Assembly (NCBI RefSeq): GCF_036077095.1
Contig: NZ_CP107960.1
Span: 248,001 to 312,000, forward strand
DNA length: 64,000 bases
From: Streptomyces sp. NBC_00376
GTDB lineage: Bacteria > Actinomycetota > Actinomycetes > Streptomycetales > Streptomycetaceae
Direction: 5' to 3'
This document shows, piece after piece, positions 62,644 through 64,000 of this stretch. The first letter of the stretch is position 1. Each line of letters opens with the position of its first letter. The translations under genes were made by a program, and so were the position numbers. The notes below the pieces were generated by a model that was not told where the DNA came from, did no database searches, and saw only the letters and a program-made list of their open reading frames with translations.

Positions 62644-63771
62644 GTGAGCGGGGCTGGGGGGCAGGACGGGTCGTCCGTGTCCGAAGAGGAGTGGGAGCGG
62701 TTCCTCCGTGAATCGGTGACGGGTGCGGCCGGGGCACCTGTGGAGCCTTCGGCGCGCGCCCGTGAGGTGGAGCGGCGGCTGCGGGACCGTTCCGGGCAGC
62801 CGGAAGGCTGGCGTACGTACTCGCCGGCCCAGCCCCGGCGCAGGACAGGCTGGCACGTGACTGGGCTGGTGTCGATCCTGGCACTCCTTGTCGTGGCGCT
62901 CTTCCCGCAACAGGTGGTCGGCTGGTTCGGTGGCGACGACGGCGGGCAGGACGGGGCGCCGCTGGCCGCCGAGTCGGAAAGCCCGCGGGAGGCTCCCGGC
63001 GCCGAGCGGGATCTGCGCCCTACCCTCGCCGAACCCTTCCGGGGTTCGCCTGCCGCCCGCTGGGCCGACGGAGCGCCAGGGATCACGGTGCCACCGGCCA
63101 AGGCGACCGGCTGGATGGACGCCGCCCAGGTCGAGCGGGCACTGCGGCAGAGCAGGGACTTCCTGGTGGCCGCGGGGCTCGACTCCCGTGTGCTGCGCGG
63201 CGAGCGGCCCACGAAGGCGATCGCTCTGCTGAACCCGCACCAGAAGGACGTCCAGGAGTATCTCCGTACCGCCCTGTCGTCGTCAGCGCCCACCGACAAA
63301 TCCGACCCGCTGCTGTTGTTCAGCCGTTTCCAGCCGGAGCAGTCCCGACTGGTCGGTGACGTGGTCAAGACACGCGGCCGTCTCACGTACCGGGAAGGGA
63401 AACAGGGGTCGGTCGAGGTGACGGCGGACGTCACCTTCGTGTACCCGGTCACCCCGGCGGGCGACGACGAACGAGACGCCGAGGTCGTCGTCCGTACGAT
63501 CGTGCGGCGCCAGGTGGTGATGAGTTGGGACGACCCGGCCAAAGTCATCACCGAACCAGGCACGATGTCCCTTGTCTCCTACGCGCTCGACATGACCAAC
63601 GGCGGCTGCTCCGCCCCGACCGGCTACTTCGTGCCACCTTTCGGAACGGCCGACGAGCAGCCCGCCGGCAAGGCCCGCCAGGTCGATCCGTACGACCGCA
63701 GCAAGCCCATCGACACGGGCAACGGGACAACGACCGCGGGTAACAGCTGCGCGACCGCCACCCGCTCCTAG
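62644..63771 (+). CDS. Membrane-anchored exported protein of unknown function
   Basis: 375 residues from GTG 62644 (GGGAG seven bases upstream). A cytoplasmic charged N-terminus (SVSEEEWERFLRESVTGAAG) is followed by one membrane helix (VTGLVSILALLVVALFPQQV, near residue 75), then an extracytoplasmic beta-rich domain: AAQVERALRQSRDFLVAAGL, FSRFQPEQSRLVGDVVKTRG, VTFVYPVTPAGDDERDAEVV. Two Cys in the last quarter may form a disulfide. Widespread in Streptomyces without known function; the topology resembles anti-sigma-like or NTF2-type extracytoplasmic domains. Confidence 0.8.
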   Translation: MSGAGGQDGSSVSEEEWERFLRESVTGAAGAPVEPSARAREVERRLRDRSGQPEGWRTYSPAQPRRRTGWHVTGLVSILALLVVALFPQQVVGWFGGDDGGQDGAPLAAESESPREAPGAERDLRPTLAEPFRGSPAARWADGAPGITVPPAKATGWMDAAQVERALRQSRDFLVAAGLDSRVLRGERPTKAIALLNPHQKDVQEYLRTALSSSAPTDKSDPLLLFSRFQPEQSRLVGDVVKTRGRLTYREGKQGSVEVTADVTFVYPVTPAGDDERDAEVVVRTIVRRQVVMSWDDPAKVITEPGTMSLVSYALDMTNGGCSAPTGYFVPPFGTADEQPAGKARQVDPYDRSKPIDTGNGTTTAGNSCATATRS

Positions 63772-63774
63772 TCT

Positions 63775-64000
63775 TCTGAGTCAGGAGCGGGCCGCTCTCG
63801 AGGGGTGGGTGCGGCGCCGTTCGACACCGCACGCGTGGTCCCTGCGGTGCAGTAGGCGGTGTCGCTGATCTGGCGTGCGTTCGGCCCGCAGCCGCACCGC
63901 TCGGAGACGTTCAAACTGTCGAAAGATCCGCACTTCATCGACAAGCTCCACGACGTCGTCGGACTCTGCCCGGACCCGTCTGAGAGAGCTTTGGTGTTCT
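63775..64000 (+). pseudogene. IS630-family transposase relic running off the right edge
   Basis: The start reads like QERAALEGWVRRRSTPHAWS. After an internal deletion and a frame change it continues LIWRAFGPQPHRSETFKLSK, DPHFIDKLHDVVGLCPDPSE, RALVF, which is the segment just before the first catalytic Asp of IS630 transposases. Most of the helix-turn-helix region is missing. The C-terminal part lies outside the window. Confidence 0.75.

Overview
The window is high-GC actinomycete DNA, most likely Streptomyces or a close relative. The signs are strong G/C preference at third codon positions, frequent GTG/TTG starts with GGAGG-type ribosome sites, and gene families typical of that genus: large S8 peptidases with TrmB/LuxR hybrid regulators, DyP peroxidase, GlcG/HbpS, GPP34, DUF5996, DUF5701 and Imm49. 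It reads like an unstable accessory or chromosome-arm segment. Intact genes alternate with many frameshifted or truncated genes, and with insertion sequences or relics of the IS3, IS5, IS110, IS630, IS701 and IS1182 families. No rRNA, tRNA, CRISPR array or large biosynthetic assembly line was found.

Layout. 0-3.1 kb: minus-strand operon of an alpha/beta-barrel-like protein, a DyP peroxidase and a catalase-family protein. 3.8-6.4 kb: a GAP/Sap membrane protein, an IS5 relic, then a winged-helix regulator divergent from an alpha/beta hydrolase around a clear palindromic operator. 7-7.6 kb: P450 and IS630 fragments. 7.6-13.2 kb: TrmB/LuxR-type regulator, a lipoprotein resembling a detached protease C-terminal domain, and a 1224-residue S8 peptidase. 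13.2-16.2 kb: decayed DNA with lectin, IS3 and integrase pieces. 16.2-24.5 kb: a redox/detoxification island (MarR copies, MFS pump, GlcG, NTF2-like, two aldo-keto reductases, SRPBCC proteins, broken LLM and old-yellow-enzyme genes) with shared operator-like words. 25.8-33.3 kb: FUSC exporter, GPP34 protein, SUKH protein and several frameshifted enzymes. 33.4-39.4 kb: three insertion sequences bounded by CTAG. 39.4-42.7 kb: DUF5701, a conserved protein and a phosphotransferase behind a TetR-type operator. 43.7-46.1 kb: a macro-domain gene followed by a uracil-DNA-glycosylase/ADP-ribosyltransferase fusion. 46.5-50 kb: broken histidine kinase and ABC genes and a second IS701 element. 50-55.3 kb: two-component system divergent from an ABC transporter. 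56.7-63.8 kb: Imm49 protein, IS relics, membrane proteins. The right edge cuts an IS630 relic.

The most unusual content is the pair at 43713-46146. A macro-domain protein, the fold that binds or removes ADP-ribose, lies just upstream of one polypeptide carrying a family-1-like UDG domain (catalytic Asp replaced by Asn) and an R-S-ExE-type mono-ADP-ribosyltransferase domain. By analogy with DarT/DarG it could be a DNA-directed ADP-ribosylation toxin or defence module with its antidote; that function is inference. Other points of interest are the redox island and its MarR paralogues, the split peptidase/lipoprotein arrangement, the orphan immunity genes, and the very high number of one-base lesions, which may be real decay or assembly error.
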